Made by a program: the position numbers and the translations under genes. Below the pieces are notes generated by a model. That model had not been told where the DNA came from. It did no database searches and saw only the letters and a program-made list of their open reading frames with translations. Source: Nostoc sp. RI_552 (GTDB taxonomy: Bacteria; Cyanobacteriota; Cyanobacteriia; Cyanobacteriales; Nostocaceae). Taken from it: a stretch of 64,000 bases of DNA. Shown here in pieces: positions 56,220 to 64,000 of this stretch; within the stretch, counting starts at the first letter, position 1, and each line of letters begins with the position of its first letter. The DNA lies in assembly GCA_016124525.1 (NCBI GenBank), contig WGNO01000005.1:1-64000 (forward strand). Direction: 5' to 3'.

Positions 56220-57026
56220 ATGGTTGAAAGTAAGCAGACTGGGAATGATCAGGCTAAAAATATTAACAGTACCACTACAGATGAGTCTTATGTTGGTACA
56301 ACAACGCCTGATATGGAAATTGGGACATCTACTATACAAGAAGCTAGTGGGACAACTACAGGGGGGTCTAGTGTTGATAGCGGAAAAACCCTATCTCCCC
56401 CGGAAACTCAAAGAGAAAACAGAAGAATCAATCCGGTGTTAAGTAGAGCTTTGATAGGTGGGCTTATTGGTGGAACATTGGGATCATTAGCTGGCGCTTT
56501 AGCTGGCAGACGAATTGGTGAAGGATTTAACCACACAATGAGAGGTGTTGGAGAAGCGGCAAAAACCATAGGTGAAGGTCTTGGTCATACTGCAAAAGGT
56601 GTCGCAGGTGTAGCCAAGAGTTTCGCTGAAGGTGCTAGTTACGCAATGATTGGTGATGGTGTGTTAGATACAGCCCGGAATGCCGCTGAGGGAGTTAACC
56701 AAACCGCAGTAGGTGGAGTGAACAGAGTGCAGAAGACCCCACAGGATCTTAACCAAGGTGTACAAGAAACTGCTGAAAGGACAAAGCAAGCAGCACAGAA
56801 GGTTCCAGTATCTGAAAATGGTGGTAAACAAGATGGCCAGGAAACTGAAAATCAAGATGTGGCCATGGGTCAGGGAGAAATTACTGCTCGGTCGATGTAC
56901 ATTTCCACACCAGAATATACAGAAGGATATGTAGGTGAATCAACAACTTATATCAATGAAAGAATTTCAGTGGAGCCTATTGAAGATAGGTCTATTGAAC
57001 AAGAGATTAATCGAATTCAAAGTTAA
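56220..57026 (+). CDS. Glycine-zipper / LEA-like repeat protein (first of pair)
   Basis: 268 residues. Disordered Thr/Ser/Glu-rich start (about 1-70), then a glycine-zipper membrane hairpin (ALIGGLIGGTLGSLAGALAGR), then 11-residue-type amphipathic repeats (GVGEAAKTIGEGLGHTAKGV, GVAGVAKSFAEGASYA) like those of group 3 LEA proteins, and an acidic tail. Strong ribosome-binding site AAGGAG. LEA-like proteins protect membranes and proteins during drying; location at a membrane is inferred from the zipper. It is followed after 99 bases, which hold a GC-rich hairpin, by a paralogous gene. Confidence 0.7.
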   Translation: MVESKQTGNDQAKNINSTTTDESYVGTTTPDMEIGTSTIQEASGTTTGGSSVDSGKTLSPPETQRENRRINPVLSRALIGGLIGGTLGSLAGALAGRRIGEGFNHTMRGVGEAAKTIGEGLGHTAKGVAGVAKSFAEGASYAMIGDGVLDTARNAAEGVNQTAVGGVNRVQKTPQDLNQGVQETAERTKQAAQKVPVSENGGKQDGQETENQDVAMGQGEITARSMYISTPEYTEGYVGESTTYINERISVEPIEDRSIEQEINRIQS

Positions 57027-57038
57027 ATGAGCGCCCCA

Positions 57039-57056
57039 GGGCGCGATTACGCGCCC
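57039..57056 (+). repeat. GC-rich hairpin between the two LEA-like genes
   Basis: GGGCGCG (57039-57045) / CGCGCCC (57050-57056), loop ATTA. A competing stem GCGCCC / GGGCGC (57031-57036 / 57039-57044) overlaps it. No T run, so it is more likely an mRNA-processing or attenuating structure than a terminator. Confidence 0.55.
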
Positions 57057-57125
57057 GCAAAAGTCAAAGAAACATATTGAGATTGAAAACCTCAAATCCT
57101 TACCCTGAAAATAGCTCAAGAGGTA

Positions 57126-57728
57126 ATGATGATGAATGGAACTGAAAAGTTTTCGGATACCCTCGGAGATAATCAACATATCCCTAGCAATCAAGCTGAT
57201 ATTGATACAGTAACCCATAATTCGAGTCAGGAGTTATCTAAGATAGCATTTGCAACATTCATGGGGGCTACTCTAGGGGCATTAGTTGGAGCTTTAGCTA
57301 TGAGAGGTGCAGCCCAAAGAGTCAACAAAACTGTTAAAAATGTTGGCAACTTAGTTAAGGATACCACTGATAATTTTAATCAAACTATCAAAGGAGTAGG
57401 GGATGCAATTAAGACCGTGGCTGAGGGTGTTAACGATACTGTGAAAGATGTGAGTTATGCCCTTAAGGGTACGGCAGTGGATGTTAACGATACTGTAAAA
57501 AACACTGTGGTCACTGTGAAAGGTGCTGCGGTAGATGTTAATGATACTGTACAAAATACTGCGGAGATTGTTAAGGGGGCAAATCAAGGTATTAGCGAAA
57601 CTCTTAACAGTACGGTAAATATAGGTAAAACTGTTGTTCAAGATGTAAAATCATCTGATAGTCAAAACGTTACTCCACCTAATAACCAGACTGGGTATAT
57701 TTTAGTTCCTGTGGATAAGCAAGAGTAA
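57126..57728 (+). CDS. Glycine-zipper / LEA-like repeat protein (second of pair)
   Basis: 200 residues. Same plan as the upstream gene: polar start, zipper membrane segment (FMGATLGALVGALAMRGAA), then regular amphipathic 11-residue units built on VNDTVKDVSYALKGTAVD and VNDTVKNTVVTVKGAAVD. The repeats are more regular here, with recurring DVNDTV at 22-residue steps. Ends VPVDKQE. Start is the first of three Met codons after AAGAGGT. Probably co-transcribed with its paralogue. Function inferred as a stress-protective membrane-associated protein; unproven. Confidence 0.7.
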   Translation: MMMNGTEKFSDTLGDNQHIPSNQADIDTVTHNSSQELSKIAFATFMGATLGALVGALAMRGAAQRVNKTVKNVGNLVKDTTDNFNQTIKGVGDAIKTVAEGVNDTVKDVSYALKGTAVDVNDTVKNTVVTVKGAAVDVNDTVQNTAEIVKGANQGISETLNSTVNIGKTVVQDVKSSDSQNVTPPNNQTGYILVPVDKQE

Positions 57729-57962
57729 TATAAAGCAAGTGGCATGGCAGTACTTTACTCATGAACTTTCATGATAGTAAAGCTAATAATGTTTCAAATT
57801 CTCTACCTATATCTAGTTGCGAGGGGAAATTTTATTTACCACCATGCCTGGCTGGTATAATTTGGTAATTAATTGTTAAAATATTTCTTGATTAGCCTCT
57901 TATTATTTATGAATAAAAAAATTAATATTTAAAAGAAAAAACCCTGAAACATAAGTAGGGCA

Positions 57963-58229
57963 ATGAATGCAGAATTACAAAACCCAACATTTGCAATCAT
58001 ACATGAATATTGCACAGAGTACAAAGAGCTATTTAAAGAAGTAAGGAATTATGAGTGCTTCAAATATTTACACCTGGGGATAATATCAACGATAAAAAGA
58101 AAATCCTTACCAGAGATAGGGAAGGTAGTGAGTATAAATTCGGCACAATCATTGCACCACTTTTTAGGAAATTCAGATTGGTCAGTAGAGAAATTAAAAC
58201 AAAGAAGATTACAGCGCATTTTACCTTAG
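57963..58229 (+). pseudogene. IS701-type transposase, N-terminal remnant
   Basis: 88 residues with KRKSLPEIGKVVSINSAQSL and HHFLGNSDWSVEKLKQRRLQ, the N-terminal block of IS701-family DDE transposases. A full copy would continue with an IDETGD catalytic motif and about 300 more residues; these are absent and the frame stops. DNA just after the stop matches 42736-42806. Confidence 0.7.
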
Positions 58230-58306
58230 TGAGGTACATTTGTAGCGGGCAAAACTTTTACTGAGCCTAGCTATAGTATGTGCCCAGGACAAGATTTTCA
58301 TCATTT
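58213..58306 (+). repeat. Repeat shared with 42736-42806, at the end of the IS701 remnant
   Basis: Blocks GCGCATTTTACCTTAGTGAG... and TATGTGCCCAGGACAAGATT... match the other locus at about 78% each. The overlap with the transposase remnant suggests both are traces of one element family. Confidence 0.5.
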
Positions 58307-59071
58307 ATATTTATATTTATATTTTTTTGGTCAACACTATTCCTATGGGCTTGTAAATCTACTGGTCTGGGATAAACGGCATGCATTTCTATTGCTAGTT
58401 GCGGTAGTGTGACGGTTTAAACTCTAGGAAAATAAACAATTTGTTCCTTTCCTCCATGTGTCCCTTCACTGGTGTTGGGGCATATTGGTCAGTGGAAGTC
58501 GTTAATTCACGCGCAATTCATCTCATCGCTTCTGCTATCCCATTAAGTCAGAGGTTTTTTGCTGTTTTAGCTAAATCCAAGTTGCGATTGCGGGAAGCGC
58601 AGTGGCGGAGTAAATGGCTACTGGGAAACAAAACTGGCGGCGAGATGAGGGAATTAAATTTTTGTGTTACTGGTAACTGTAATATTTACAAACGCTAGTC
58701 AGTGATGAGGTCATTGTTTTAGACTTTGCTCGTTTCTCTTCTATGGCGAAATCAGTAGGGGATGGTACTGGATTTTTGTGGGCGTACCCTGCACTATGCA
58801 GTAACAAAAGTGGGTACACATATATTTCTTGTTTTCTGTTTCTTATTTCTTGTTAAGAATTACGTCACTACGCAAGGAAATTTACTAATCAAATCTGGCT
58901 ACCATCAATTTTTACCTCAGTAGGTGAGAAAACGTTTTTTATTTACTTATTTAGTATGTTTTGGCCTTGCAATTTTCAGGTTTTTATAGTAAAAATTCAA
59001 CCATCACTTACAATGAATTTTGCCAAAAGACATAAAAATAACAGAAAATAGAGCTCAACAGGGATCCGCGA
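58307..59071. other. Intergenic region with decayed sequence
   Basis: About 765 bases without a supported gene. An 85-codon frame near 58441-58698 has no family resemblance I recognise and may be part of a decayed gene. Confidence 0.4.
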
Positions 59072-59182
59072 ATGTTTAAAGACTATGAACAGTTTATGAA
59101 ATTTCGTGGAAGATCATATGCACACCCATCACTTGACAGTAAGTATAAACATTACAAAATTAAACGTGATGGAACTAGATAA
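59072..59182 (+). CDS. Possible small basic protein, 36 residues
   Basis: ATG 8 bases after AGGGA opens MFKDYEQFMKFRGRSYAHPS, then LDSKYKHYKIKRDGTR. It is Lys/Arg/Tyr-rich and ends 4 bases before the inverted repeat TTCCGA-AAAT-TCGGAA (59187-59202). Composition looks coding rather than random, but I do not recognise a family. Confidence 0.35.
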   Translation: MFKDYEQFMKFRGRSYAHPSLDSKYKHYKIKRDGTR

Positions 59183-59186
59183 TTAT

Positions 59187-59202
59187 TTCCGAAAATTCGG
59201 AA
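59187..59202 (+). promoter_or_regulatory. Inverted repeat TTCCGA-N4-TCGGAA
   Basis: Perfect 6-bp arms with a 4-base spacer, about 230-250 bases upstream of the permease gene. Candidate operator for the permease pair, or a small hairpin ending the preceding short frame. No known regulator consensus matched with confidence. Confidence 0.35.
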
Positions 59203-59435
59203 CAATTTGGGAGATGGGACAATCTTGAAATCAATCAGTCTCAATAAATGCACATAATTAAACACAAATATCTACAACTTGCTAGCGTTAACAATCGCTT
59301 AAGCGTAAGTGGAAACATAAGACTAACTTTTTGTTCAAAGAAGTTGGCGTTACCGATACATGGTTCTGATCCCCATTCCGATAGAATGGCTAAACATAAC
59401 CTGAAAATATTAAACCGCTTTTGACTGCGACACCC

Positions 59436-60491
59436 ATGAATCAACTGAACAATGGTTTCACTATATTTTTGAGTTTGCTAGTCGAGGCGATGCCCTTTTT
59501 GCTGTTCGGGGTTCTATTCTCTAGTGTGCTGCTGATTTTTATCGATGAGCGATATTTAGCGGACAAAATGCCCAAAAATCCCGTACTTGGTGCTTTAGCA
59601 GGCAGTCTCATTGGCTTTATGTTTCCTGTATGTGAGTGCGGTAATGTACCGGTAGCGCGGCGGTTGCTGATGCAGCGAGTACCCACAGCGGTGACCATTG
59701 GTTTTTTGCTAGCAGCACCAACCATTAACCCCATTGTGATTTGGGCAACTTGGCTAGCTTTTCGAGACCAGCCAGAAATAGTAGTTTTACGAGTGGTATT
59801 TTCCCTATCAATTGCCGTAATTATTGGGATTATTTTCAGTTTTCAACAAGATATAAATCCTCTTGTACAACCAGCGATCGCCCGTTATCTCAAATTCAAC
59901 CCACCAATCCAGCCAGAAAATCAAGGAAGTAGTACAGGTTCGGCAGTACAAACACCAAGTGGAGTACCGAGTGTGTTGAAGTCGGGGACTTATATTTTAG
60001 GAGGAAAACCAGGACTGACTCAGCGCTTAGATCCTAATTTGTTACAAGGGACAACCCCAGCCGCTAGTCGCAGTAAATCTGTGATGGATAAATTAGCTCT
60101 TGTTTTAGATAATGTCATTCAGGAATTACGGGAATTGGGAGGAGTAATGATTTTAGGCAGTGCCATGGCGGCTTCTGTGCAAGTATTTGCCCCTCGTGAA
60201 TTAATTCTGAGTTTGGGTGCGGGACACATTAGTTCAATTGTGGTCATGTTAATATTAGCAGCAGTTGTATCAATTTGTTCGACAGTTGATTCATTCTTTG
60301 CCTTGTCATTTGCTTCGGCTTTTAGTAGTGGTTCGCTGTTAGCATTTTTAGTATTTGGCCCTATGGTTGACATAAAAAGTATTGGATTGATGTTAACCGT
60401 TTTTCATCCCAAGACTATATTCTACTTATTTGCTTTGGCCGCACAGTTGACCTTTGTGTTCACCTTGTTCATCAACTTGTATGTATTTTGA
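59436..60491 (+). CDS. COG0701 permease (ArsP/UPF0718 type)
   Basis: 351 residues from ATG at 59436; TTG at 59421 is possible. Two sets of about four membrane helices (AMPFLLFGVLFSSVLLIFI, AVTIGFLLAAPTINPIVIW; then LGGVMILGSAMAASVQVF, SIGLMLTVFHPKTIFYLF) around a long loop. The conserved CECGN in FMFPVCECGNVPVARRLL is a likely metal or metalloid site. Relatives move trivalent arsenicals or unidentified metals. Followed after 74 bases by its usual partner gene, so substrate transport needs both. Metal identity is unknown. Confidence 0.88.
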   Translation: MNQLNNGFTIFLSLLVEAMPFLLFGVLFSSVLLIFIDERYLADKMPKNPVLGALAGSLIGFMFPVCECGNVPVARRLLMQRVPTAVTIGFLLAAPTINPIVIWATWLAFRDQPEIVVLRVVFSLSIAVIIGIIFSFQQDINPLVQPAIARYLKFNPPIQPENQGSSTGSAVQTPSGVPSVLKSGTYILGGKPGLTQRLDPNLLQGTTPAASRSKSVMDKLALVLDNVIQELRELGGVMILGSAMAASVQVFAPRELILSLGAGHISSIVVMLILAAVVSICSTVDSFFALSFASAFSSGSLLAFLVFGPMVDIKSIGLMLTVFHPKTIFYLFALAAQLTFVFTLFINLYVF

Positions 60492-60565
60492 ATTTTGTGG
60501 TTTATTAAATAGTCAGTAGGTTGTTTGTTCTGTTGAGCTTACTACTGACTAATAAGTGTTGAAAA

Positions 60566-61333
60566 ATGGCTAAAAAAACCAAAATTACCCTGCAAAATAT
60601 TTTATTCCCCTGGGTGGATGCTTTGGCGGTGGCAACTTGGGGTATTTTAATGCTTCAATACTGGCTAACAGGCAAATTATATTTGTTAATTCACCCTAAT
60701 TTCTTTGGGTTGGTAGTTGGATGTGGCATCACTTTAGTAATAATCGGTTTGTTGAAAATGTGGGAAGTGTGGCGTCAAGGTCGTCGGCCAGATAGATCTA
60801 GCGTTCAGCATCTCAATTTATTTCCGCCTGGCTGGGGTAGTTCTTTATTGTTAATTGTGGCGATTTTAGGTTTCGTGATTACACCCAGGGCTTTTGCCAG
60901 CGACACCGCTATGCAGCTGGGTGTGAATGATTTACTATCTAGTGGACGTGCTCAACCCCAATCCTTTCGTCCTTCCACTCGCCCAGAAGATCGTTCGCTT
61001 GTAGACTGGGTGCGGACACTGAATGTTTACCCGGAACCAGACTCATATACAGGTCAAGATGCCAAAGTTCAGGGGTTTGTGATTCATCCACCGGATATAG
61101 GAGAAGATTATATTTTCCTAGCACGATTTGTCCTTACTTGCTGTGCAGCAGATGCTTACCCGGTGGGATTGCCAGTGAAACTACTAGAAAATCAAGAGCG
61201 TTATCCTCCCGATACTTGGTTGGAAGTAGAGGGAAAAATGATCACAGAAACTCTCGCAGGGAAACGCAACCTCACCATTGCTGCTACCTCGATGAAAAAA
61301 ATTCCCCAACCCCGAAATCCTTATAGTTATTAA
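60566..61333 (+). CDS. TIGR03943-type permease-associated membrane protein
   Basis: 255 residues. Two or three N-terminal membrane helices (ALAVATWGILMLQYWL, GLVVGCGITLVIIGLL, SLLLIVAILGFVITPRAFA) and a soluble C-terminal domain with the conserved FVLTCCAADAYPVGLPV, whose cysteine pair may bind metal. This is the usual neighbour of COG0701 permeases and presumably the periplasmic or accessory half of the transporter. The stop is followed by a group II intron fragment starting 7 bases later. Confidence 0.88.
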   Translation: MAKKTKITLQNILFPWVDALAVATWGILMLQYWLTGKLYLLIHPNFFGLVVGCGITLVIIGLLKMWEVWRQGRRPDRSSVQHLNLFPPGWGSSLLLIVAILGFVITPRAFASDTAMQLGVNDLLSSGRAQPQSFRPSTRPEDRSLVDWVRTLNVYPEPDSYTGQDAKVQGFVIHPPDIGEDYIFLARFVLTCCAADAYPVGLPVKLLENQERYPPDTWLEVEGKMITETLAGKRNLTIAATSMKKIPQPRNPYSY

Positions 61334-61339
61334 ATAAAT

Positions 61340-61685
61340 GTGCGATTTGTTCTTTTAAAATGAGTAGAAATGCTCAGGGATAAGAGGCAACACTGGTTTA
61401 AACACCAGATTTTTGATAACTGTGTATTCATGTAGGTGAAAATCCTACCCCTAGGTTCAAGGGTGAAAGCATCTTCCCCATGGTAGCAAATGGCCATCAA
61501 TTCATAAAGGGGGAGGAAAAGGCGTTCTTAATGGTAGCCTAAACCGATGAATAGACAACAAAGACGTGTTTGAAGCGTCGTGATATAAAACCAGCCAAAT
61601 CAGCCTGATAGGCTGGAGCCAAAGAGCAAAGGATAAGGAAACGGCTAGTTTAAAGTAGACCGTTATGCACTAATCTCAAATCTAA
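61340..61685 (+). mobile_element. Group II intron, 5' fragment
   Basis: Begins GTGCGATTTG, matching the conserved group II 5' end (GUGYG). Downstream RNA-like motifs are typical of domain I: AGGTGAAAATCCTACC, CAAGGGTGAAAGCATC, the hairpin CCAGCC...GGCTGG and AAGGATAAGGAAACGG. I find no domain V catalytic helix and no reverse transcriptase frame, so the element is truncated at its 3' side. Confidence 0.6.
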
Positions 61686-61705
61686 AATTGTTTCATAACT
61701 GAAAA

Positions 61706-63220
61706 ATGGCTACATCTAAGACATTTATCCAACCAATAGATCGCGTGGCGATGGCAATGATGTTGCTACTGAGTCTGGTGATTGGATTCATGATATTTCA
61801 AGGTGATGTGGTGGCACCTCGTGTCCGAGAATTTACCTGGCAAAATCAACAAATCGGATCTGAAGATATCTCTTTTACTCTCAACTTTAGTCGCCCAATG
61901 AACAGTAAAAGCGTGGAGGAGAATTTGAGAATCGAGCCACCTTTAGCAGGTAAAATCAGTTGGGCTGGACGGCGGATGGTTTATACACTACTCACACCGG
62001 CACCCTATGGGACGAATTATGAACTGCGATTAGAAAATGCGAAAGATAGGTTTGCTGATAAATTCTCGGCTTTAAGCGCAAAACAAAGGAAAAATCCCGT
62101 CATCAAGCCTTTTACAGGTAACTTTAGATCCCGCGATCGCGTCCTCCTGTACATAGGAGCAGACCTGGAAAATCAAGGTCAGTTAGTTCTGTACAACTTA
62201 ACCGAAGAGAAAAAAAATGTACTTACCCCCAAAGATCTGATTGTGATGGACTTTAAGCCATTTCCAGACGGGGAAAAAATTTTATTTTCCGCTCGCAGCT
62301 CCAACAATCCAGATTTACTTTCGGCTCAATTATACACGGTAACAACAGGCATTTCCCCAGATGCTGAAACACCAGCAAAACCAGGAGGTAAAGTTGACCT
62401 AATTTTGGACAATAAGCAATATCAAAACCTAAAATTTGACTTATCACCAGATGGGAAAACAATTGTTGTTCAGCGAGGGAACAGAAAAAATCCCAGTGAT
62501 TTCGGGTTATGGTTTATGGCTAGCACTAGCAAGAATAGAGGAAGACCCGAGCCCCAGCGCCTCGAAAGCCAACCAGGGGGAGACTTTATCATTACTCCTG
62601 ATAGTAAAGCTGTTGCCGTTGCCCAAGGTCAAGGAGCAGCTATTTTGCCATTACAAAGTGATGCCAGCAAACCTCTCAATTTTCTTCCACAATTTGGGTT
62701 AGTTCAGTCTTTCTCAAAAGATGGCTCTCAAGCAGCAATGGTAAAATTTAATACAGATTATACAAGGGATTTGTTTTTGGTCACTAACCAAGGTGTCCAG
62801 AAGCCCCTGTTAAAAACAACAGGTTCTATTATTAACTGCCAATTTGATCCTGCTTCAGCTACCCTTTATTGCTTGTTGACACAGTTAATATCGGATCAAG
62901 AATATGTAGAACAGCCTTATTTAATAGCAATTGACCTGAACACGGCAGAACAAAAACCACTCTTGGTGCTACCCATTGAGCAGAGGAATGTGCAAATGAG
63001 TTTAGCACCGGATGGTTTGGGTTTGCTGTTTGATCAAGTAATCCCACAAATTGATCCTGTGCCCCTATCTGCAAACGTACTCAAGACTGAAGATGGAGAA
63101 GTGATTGCTACTAGTAGCCTATGGTTAATGCCTTTGTTACCCATTGATGATGGTACTAGCAGTACAATCAAACCAGAAAAACTACCTTTAGTTGGATTTC
63201 ATCCCCGTTGGTTACCTTAA
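61706..63220 (+). CDS. Membrane-anchored Ig-like / beta-propeller protein
   Basis: 504 residues. One N-terminal membrane helix (MMLLLSLVIGFMIFQGDVV) anchors an Ig-like domain (about 45-140, FTLNFSRPMNSKSVEENLRI), as in Big_5/SbsA-type domains. The rest resembles a TolB/WD40-like beta-propeller with repeated PDGKxI/V motifs (FKPFPDGEKILFSA, DLSPDGKTIVVQ, ITPDSKAVAVAQ, SKDGSQAAMVKF, LAPDGLGLLFD). Likely periplasmic scaffold or sensor. No enzyme motif seen. Alone on its strand, after the intron fragment. Confidence 0.75.
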   Translation: MATSKTFIQPIDRVAMAMMLLLSLVIGFMIFQGDVVAPRVREFTWQNQQIGSEDISFTLNFSRPMNSKSVEENLRIEPPLAGKISWAGRRMVYTLLTPAPYGTNYELRLENAKDRFADKFSALSAKQRKNPVIKPFTGNFRSRDRVLLYIGADLENQGQLVLYNLTEEKKNVLTPKDLIVMDFKPFPDGEKILFSARSSNNPDLLSAQLYTVTTGISPDAETPAKPGGKVDLILDNKQYQNLKFDLSPDGKTIVVQRGNRKNPSDFGLWFMASTSKNRGRPEPQRLESQPGGDFIITPDSKAVAVAQGQGAAILPLQSDASKPLNFLPQFGLVQSFSKDGSQAAMVKFNTDYTRDLFLVTNQGVQKPLLKTTGSIINCQFDPASATLYCLLTQLISDQEYVEQPYLIAIDLNTAEQKPLLVLPIEQRNVQMSLAPDGLGLLFDQVIPQIDPVPLSANVLKTEDGEVIATSSLWLMPLLPIDDGTSSTIKPEKLPLVGFHPRWLP

Positions 63221-63639
63221 ATAACTAACACCCATAAATGTTGATAAAAGTCAAACAGGTTTAAACCCTTGCTCACGATTGGCAATAAAACCTGTATGCT
63301 AGTGATATTTACCTAAAAATTATCCTTGATTCCCAAGGTTGACGGAGTATAATCTCCTAATGTTATAAAGGCATCAGTTCTAGATGCAAAAACGGGAGCA
63401 TTGACTAATGACTAATGGCTCACACTGAGCTTTTAGAGTCAACCCGGGTCTAAACGTTGTTCACAGCAGAATCATTAACTGCCGACAACTGCGACAAAGT
63501 CCGATAAATCAAGATATTTAATTCTTTGATTTTATTTTTTAACCTAATCTACCCTTAACTTAACCGTGTTGATCCTGATATGACCTAATTGAGCAGCAAT
63601 GTTAAACCTAGCAATGCTGAACATTTTTTAAGTGAGTGC
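63221..63639. other. Intergenic region with hairpin and short tandem repeat
   Basis: 419 bases without a gene. Inverted repeat ACAGGTTT (63255-63262) / AAACCTGT (63288-63295) may terminate the preceding gene. A tandem ACTAATG heptamer lies near 63406-63420, like the one near 19018. Confidence 0.45.
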
Positions 63640-64000
63640 ATGAATAAATTCGACACCTCAAACAACAGGGCTGGAATGGAATCGCTAAATTCTGATAATT
63701 CGCTACAACCGGAGCAGCCTAGCTGTCCATTTTACTCAATTCTGCCTCCTGACAACATGGCAAATAGACAATTGCCGCTCCTAAAACCTGCGGCAGCAGT
63801 ACCACCAGGGGCAAACAATGGTGATTTACAACAAGATACAAATGATTCAGACTGGGTTGTGGAGCCTAATAGCGAACAACAAATACTTGCTGATACTGAA
63901 TTTAAAAAGCTACTGGCATTGAATGAAGAATTGCGTACAGCAAACAATCACTTGTATGAGGAGGTAGAACATCTTAAAGATGACCTCGCTGAATCAGAAA
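63640..64000 (+). CDS. Coiled-coil protein, 5' part, cut by window end
   Basis: At least 120 codons from ATG at 63640. Polar, Asn/Pro-rich start (MNKFDTSNNRAGMESLNSDN, then PPDNMANRQLPLLKP), then from about residue 85 a heptad pattern (LLALNEELRTANNHLYEEVE, HLKDDLAESE) that marks the beginning of a long coiled coil. The gene continues beyond the window, so total size and function cannot be judged. Not a recognisable enzyme. Confidence 0.75.
   Translation, partial: MNKFDTSNNRAGMESLNSDNSLQPEQPSCPFYSILPPDNMANRQLPLLKPAAAVPPGANNGDLQQDTNDSDWVVEPNSEQQILADTEFKKLLALNEELRTANNHLYEEVEHLKDDLAESE

Noticed and set aside
58441..58698. 85-residue frame after the IS701 relic
   Set aside because: No recognisable domain; the surrounding DNA looks decayed. 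Kept only as part of an intergenic note.
1..64000. CRISPR array or rRNA operon
   Set aside because: No regular direct repeats with spacers and no rRNA-like sequence were seen anywhere in the window.

Overview
The window is chromosomal DNA from a cyanobacterium, most likely a filamentous Nostocales-type one. Evidence seen directly: a magnesium-chelatase D gene, two high-light-inducible proteins, a thylakoid-type FtsH protease, a stand-alone PCP_red domain, a DUF3285 protein, non-discriminating-type glutamyl-tRNA synthetase, and more than 20 copies of the octamer GCGATCGC (HIP1), about one of which would be expected by chance. Base composition is AT-rich and genes are loosely packed, with long spacers carrying hairpins and decayed mobile DNA.

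Layout. 1-3.1 kb (minus): the head of a DNA-phosphorothioation (Dnd) locus, with a small protein, DndD and a Dnd-associated protein; dndC is not next to it. 3.6-11.3 kb (plus): gltX, a secreted small protein, ftsH and a single-chain nuclease-methyltransferase. 11.4-18.8 kb: pepP, a calcium-binding-repeat protein, then a minus-strand run of prfB (with an RF2-type +1 frameshift), DUF3285, ybeY, dgkA, trpG/pabA and an exported MBL-fold protein. 19.2-20.5 kb: a decayed IS4-family element with intact 21-bp inverted repeats. 20.7-24.8 kb (minus): a double-glycine-leader peptide, chlD and tandem hli genes. 25.1-35.8 kb: a 1040-residue membrane protein with seven helical repeats, a beta-hydroxyacid dehydrogenase, a 31-residue membrane peptide, a MidA-like methyltransferase, AI-2E-type permease, idi-2, sppA and dtd.

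36.3-45.0 kb: DUF4327, a PP2C phosphatase / FHA-kinase pair, an RluE-type pseudouridine synthase, thiC under a TPP riboswitch, a PCP_red mini-protein, an orphan beta-class DNA methyltransferase, pyrE and tRNA-Ile(CAU). 45.2-50.7 kb: a membrane-anchored protein, a CNNM/CorC transporter, queC, a Gfo/Idh/MocA oxidoreductase and a DedA protein. 50.9-52.6 kb: a chromosomal actin-like ParM / ParR-like pair. 53.2-57.7 kb: an SDR, a GH57 glycosidase and two tandem glycine-zipper/LEA-like proteins. 58-64 kb: an IS701-type transposase remnant, a COG0701 permease with its TIGR03943 partner, a 5' group II intron fragment, an anchored beta-propeller protein, and the 5' part of a coiled-coil gene cut by the window end.

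Most genes are housekeeping or photosynthesis-related. The accessory interest lies in the split Dnd locus, the two DNA-modification genes, the leader peptide, the ParMR-like pair, the repeat proteins and the mobile-element relics. All functional calls come from reading motifs; no searches were run.
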